A stretch of DNA of 8,092 bases, from contig JACMKH010000099.1 of assembly GCA_014380205.1 (NCBI GenBank), positions 1-8,092 of the forward strand, in the 5' to 3' direction. Positions 6,406-8,092 of the stretch are shown here, piece after piece (position 1 is the stretch's first letter; each line of letters begins with the position of its first letter). The position numbers and the translations under genes are program-made. This stretch comes from Sphingomonadaceae bacterium (GTDB taxonomy: Bacteria; Pseudomonadota; Alphaproteobacteria; Sphingomonadales; Sphingomonadaceae). Below the pieces are notes generated by a model. That model was not told where the DNA came from and did not search any database. It worked only from the letters and a program-made list of their open reading frames with translations.

Positions 6406-6410
6406 GGGAG
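6406..6410 (+). promoter_or_regulatory. Ribosome-binding site of the permease gene
   Basis: GGGAG lies 6 bases before the ATG at 6417. It decides the start: the frame stays open far upstream, but only this ATG has a good site and yields the expected APC-family N-terminus. Confidence 0.65.
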
Positions 6411-6416
6411 CGAATC

Positions 6417-7847
6417 ATGGCGCATTGGAGAACGCGCAAGGCGATCGTCGAGGTCGAGGATCTCGCGCCCGAGCATCGCCTCAAGCGCAGTCTCGGCTGG
6501 CCGCATCTCGTCGCGCTCGGCGTCGGCGCGATCGTCGGCACGGGCATCCTCACCTTGATCGGCGTCGGCGCGGCCAAGGCGGGGCCGTCGGTGATCCTGT
6601 CGTTCGCGATCGCTGGCGTGATCTGCGCGGCCGCCGCGCTCGCCTACGCCGAGATGGCGACGATGATCCCCGCCTCGGGCAGCGCCTATACCTACACCTA
6701 TGTCGTGCTCGGCGAGCTGCTCGCATGGATTGTCGGCTGGAGCCTGATCCTCGAATATTCGCTCGTGGTGAGCGCGGTCGCGGTCGGCTGGTCGGGCTAT
6801 GCCGCGCCCTTGCTCGAGGCCTGGGCGGGATTTCCCGAGGCGTTGACGCAAGGGCCCGAGCTCGGGGGCATCGTCAACCTGCCCGCGATAGCGATCATCG
6901 CGGTGGTCGCGGGGCTGCTGATCTATGGCCTGCGCGAGAGCGCCAACGTCAACGCGGCGCTGGTCGTGGTCAAGGTGATCGCGCTGATCGTGTTTGTCGC
7001 GGTGAGCCTGCCCTATTTCAATTCCGCCAATTTCGAGCCGTTCATGCCCTATGGCTTCCCCAAATCGGGGCCTTCGGGCTCGGAGGTCGGCGTGATGGCG
7101 GCGGCGGCGATCATCTTCTTCGCCTTTTACGGCTTCGACGCGATCGCGACGGCGGCCGAGGAGGCCAAGAACCCGGGTCGCGACCTTTCGATCGGCATCG
7201 TCGGCTCGATGGTTGTTTGCGTGATCATCTACATGGCGGTCGCCGCCGCCGCGATCGGCGCGCTCGCCTACACGCGCTTCGCCAACAGCCCCGAGCCGCT
7301 TGCCCTGATCCTGCGCGAGATCGGCCAGCCGCTCGCCGCGCAATATCTCGCGCTCTCGGCGGTGATCGCGCTGCCCACGGTGATCCTCGCCTTCTTCTAC
7401 GGCCAGAGCCGGATCTTCTTCGTGATGGCGCGCGACGGGCTGCTTCCGCGTGGGCTCGCCCGGGTGTCCGGGCGCGGCTCACCCGTCCGCATCACGATCT
7501 TTACTGGAATCGTCGTTGCGATCCTGGCCGGCCTAATCCCGCTCGCCGAGCTCGCCGCGCTCGCCAACGCGGGGACGCTCACCGCCTTCATCGCGGTCGC
7601 GGTGTGCATGCTCGTGATGCGCCGCCGCGCGCCCGACGCCGAGCGCAAGTTCCGCACGCCGCTCGCCTGGCCGGTCGGCGCGGTTGCGATCCTCGGCTGC
7701 CTCTACCTGATCTACAGCCTCCCCCAGCGCACCCAGATCTGGTTCCTCGGCGCGCATATCGTCGGCCTCGCGATCTATCTGCTCTACGGCGCGAGGCAGA
7801 GCGTGGCGGGAACCGAGGACGCGCCGGCCGGCGTAGCTCCGCGATGA
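6417..7847 (+). CDS. APC-superfamily amino acid permease (cationic amino acid transporter-like)
   Basis: This 476-residue inner-membrane transporter is predicted to move amino acids by proton or exchange coupling. It opens with a cytoplasmic segment ending LKRSLGWPHL (22-31), typical of the YhdG/CAT branch. TM1 carries the substrate-backbone-binding GAIVGTGIL (37-45). Other family landmarks are AYAEMATMIPASGSAYTYTY (76-95), FYGFDAIATAAEEAKNPGRD (237-256) and YGQSRIFFVMARDGLLP (328-344). About 12 hydrophobic segments can be counted, and the last ends near residue 457. A short Ala/Gly/Pro tail follows. The specific substrate is not readable; CAT-like members often take up arginine, lysine or broad neutral amino acids. 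The stop overlaps the next gene's start as ATGA, so the permease and the amidohydrolase are likely one operon, divergent from the lipoprotein operon. Confidence 0.9.
   Translation: MAHWRTRKAIVEVEDLAPEHRLKRSLGWPHLVALGVGAIVGTGILTLIGVGAAKAGPSVILSFAIAGVICAAAALAYAEMATMIPASGSAYTYTYVVLGELLAWIVGWSLILEYSLVVSAVAVGWSGYAAPLLEAWAGFPEALTQGPELGGIVNLPAIAIIAVVAGLLIYGLRESANVNAALVVVKVIALIVFVAVSLPYFNSANFEPFMPYGFPKSGPSGSEVGVMAAAAIIFFAFYGFDAIATAAEEAKNPGRDLSIGIVGSMVVCVIIYMAVAAAAIGALAYTRFANSPEPLALILREIGQPLAAQYLALSAVIALPTVILAFFYGQSRIFFVMARDGLLPRGLARVSGRGSPVRITIFTGIVVAILAGLIPLAELAALANAGTLTAFIAVAVCMLVMRRRAPDAERKFRTPLAWPVGAVAILGCLYLIYSLPQRTQIWFLGAHIVGLAIYLLYGARQSVAGTEDAPAGVAPR
7457..7474. repeat. Perfect 7-bp inverted repeat inside the permease gene
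   Basis: CGCCCGG (7457-7463) and CCGGGCG (7468-7474) are exact reverse complements around a GTGT loop, in codons for LARVSGRG. No T-run follows. It may be a chance result of high GC content. Confidence 0.4.
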
Positions 7848-8092
7848 CGCGCGTGGATCGCGCGCCGTCGTTCGAGAGGTTCGGACCCGCGCGCGCCGCG
7901 ACGCCCGTGGTGGTGTCGGTCCCGCACGCCGGGCGTGACTATCCCGAGGCGCTGCTCGCGGCGTCGCGGCTGGCGTTGTCGTCGCTACGCCAGCTCGAGG
8001 ATCGCTATGTCGACGGGCTCGCCGCGCCGCTCGCCGGGCAGGGCCACGCCGTGGTGATCGCGCGGACCGCGCGCGCCTGGATCGACCTCAAC
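7844..8092 (+). CDS. N-formylglutamate amidohydrolase-family protein, N-terminal part (partial)
   Basis: The first 83 residues are present and the frame runs off the window's right edge. VVVSVPHAGRDYP (22-34) carries the conserved S-x-P-H-x-G signature of the FGase family, in which the histidine (His28) is expected to be a zinc ligand. It is followed by LEDRYVDGLA (51-60) and RAWIDLN (77-83), also strongly conserved there. The family includes N-formylglutamate deformylase (last step of one histidine degradation route) and related N-acyl amino acid hydrolases, so the exact substrate is open. The ATG at 7844 overlaps the permease stop by 4 bases. No other histidine-utilisation gene is visible here, so I do not assign hutG. 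Confidence 0.85.
   Translation, partial: MTRVDRAPSFERFGPARAATPVVVSVPHAGRDYPEALLAASRLALSSLRQLEDRYVDGLAAPLAGQGHAVVIARTARAWIDLN

Larger units (their letters stand above)
6213..6416. promoter_or_regulatory. Divergent intergenic region carrying the promoters of two operons
   Basis: This 204-base gap lies between the divergently read lipoprotein operon and the permease gene, so both promoters should be here. It contains the direct repeat GCCGGCCG at 6259-6266 and 6279-6286, whose starts are 20 bases (about two helical turns) apart. Between the copies is the only A/T-rich stretch, ATAAAATT (6271-6278), which holds a -10-like TAAAAT (6272-6277). I could not find a good -35 partner on either strand. 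The repeat unit is a GC palindrome that is easily met by chance in such DNA. The role as promoter region follows from gene orientation; exact elements are not assigned. Confidence 0.55.

Noticed and set aside
6018..6416. Upstream extension of the permease frame by about 133 codons
   Set aside because: It runs over the lipoprotein gene on the other strand and the intergenic region, encodes Arg-rich non-family sequence, and the ATG at 6417 has a good ribosome-binding site and family N-terminus.

Overview
The window is a GC-rich, tightly packed stretch of bacterial chromosome. The MetZ, ApaG and ZntB-like proteins closely resemble what I recall of alphaproteobacterial, specifically sphingomonad (Sphingomonas-like), proteins. 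That placement comes from memory of family sequences, not from a search. I see no mobile element, rRNA, tRNA, CRISPR array or phage gene.

The layout has three blocks. (1) Positions 1-3022, plus strand: the tail of an isocitrate/isopropylmalate dehydrogenase-family gene, then metZ (O-succinylhomoserine sulfhydrylase), apaG, a short LysR-type regulator and a GNAT acetyltransferase. From metZ onward each gene overlaps the next by 4, 4 and 1 bases, which implies one translationally coupled transcript. (2) Positions 6212 down to 3045, minus strand: a second tight operon read as lipoprotein, ZntB-like CorA-family transporter, NYN-domain putative RNase with a C-terminal OST-HTH/LOTUS-like region, and an exported protein of unknown function. 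Gaps are 8, 9 and 1 bases. It converges on block 1 across only 22 bases. (3) Positions 6417-8092, plus strand: an APC-superfamily amino acid permease overlapping (ATGA) an N-formylglutamate amidohydrolase-family gene that runs off the window. A 204-base divergent intergenic region separates blocks 2 and 3 and should hold both promoters.

Block 1 centres on direct-sulfhydrylation methionine synthesis. Block 3 looks like uptake plus deacylation/deformylation of an amino acid derivative. Block 2 has no obvious single pathway: it joins an envelope lipoprotein, a metal-ion channel, a cytoplasmic RNA-processing candidate and an exported cysteine-containing protein. Its distal gene (3045-3818) is the least familiar part of the window and appears to contain two copies of a cysteine-bearing module. 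Nothing here amounts to a clearly new system. The best leads are that duplicated exported protein, its operon partners, and the shortened LysR effector domain.
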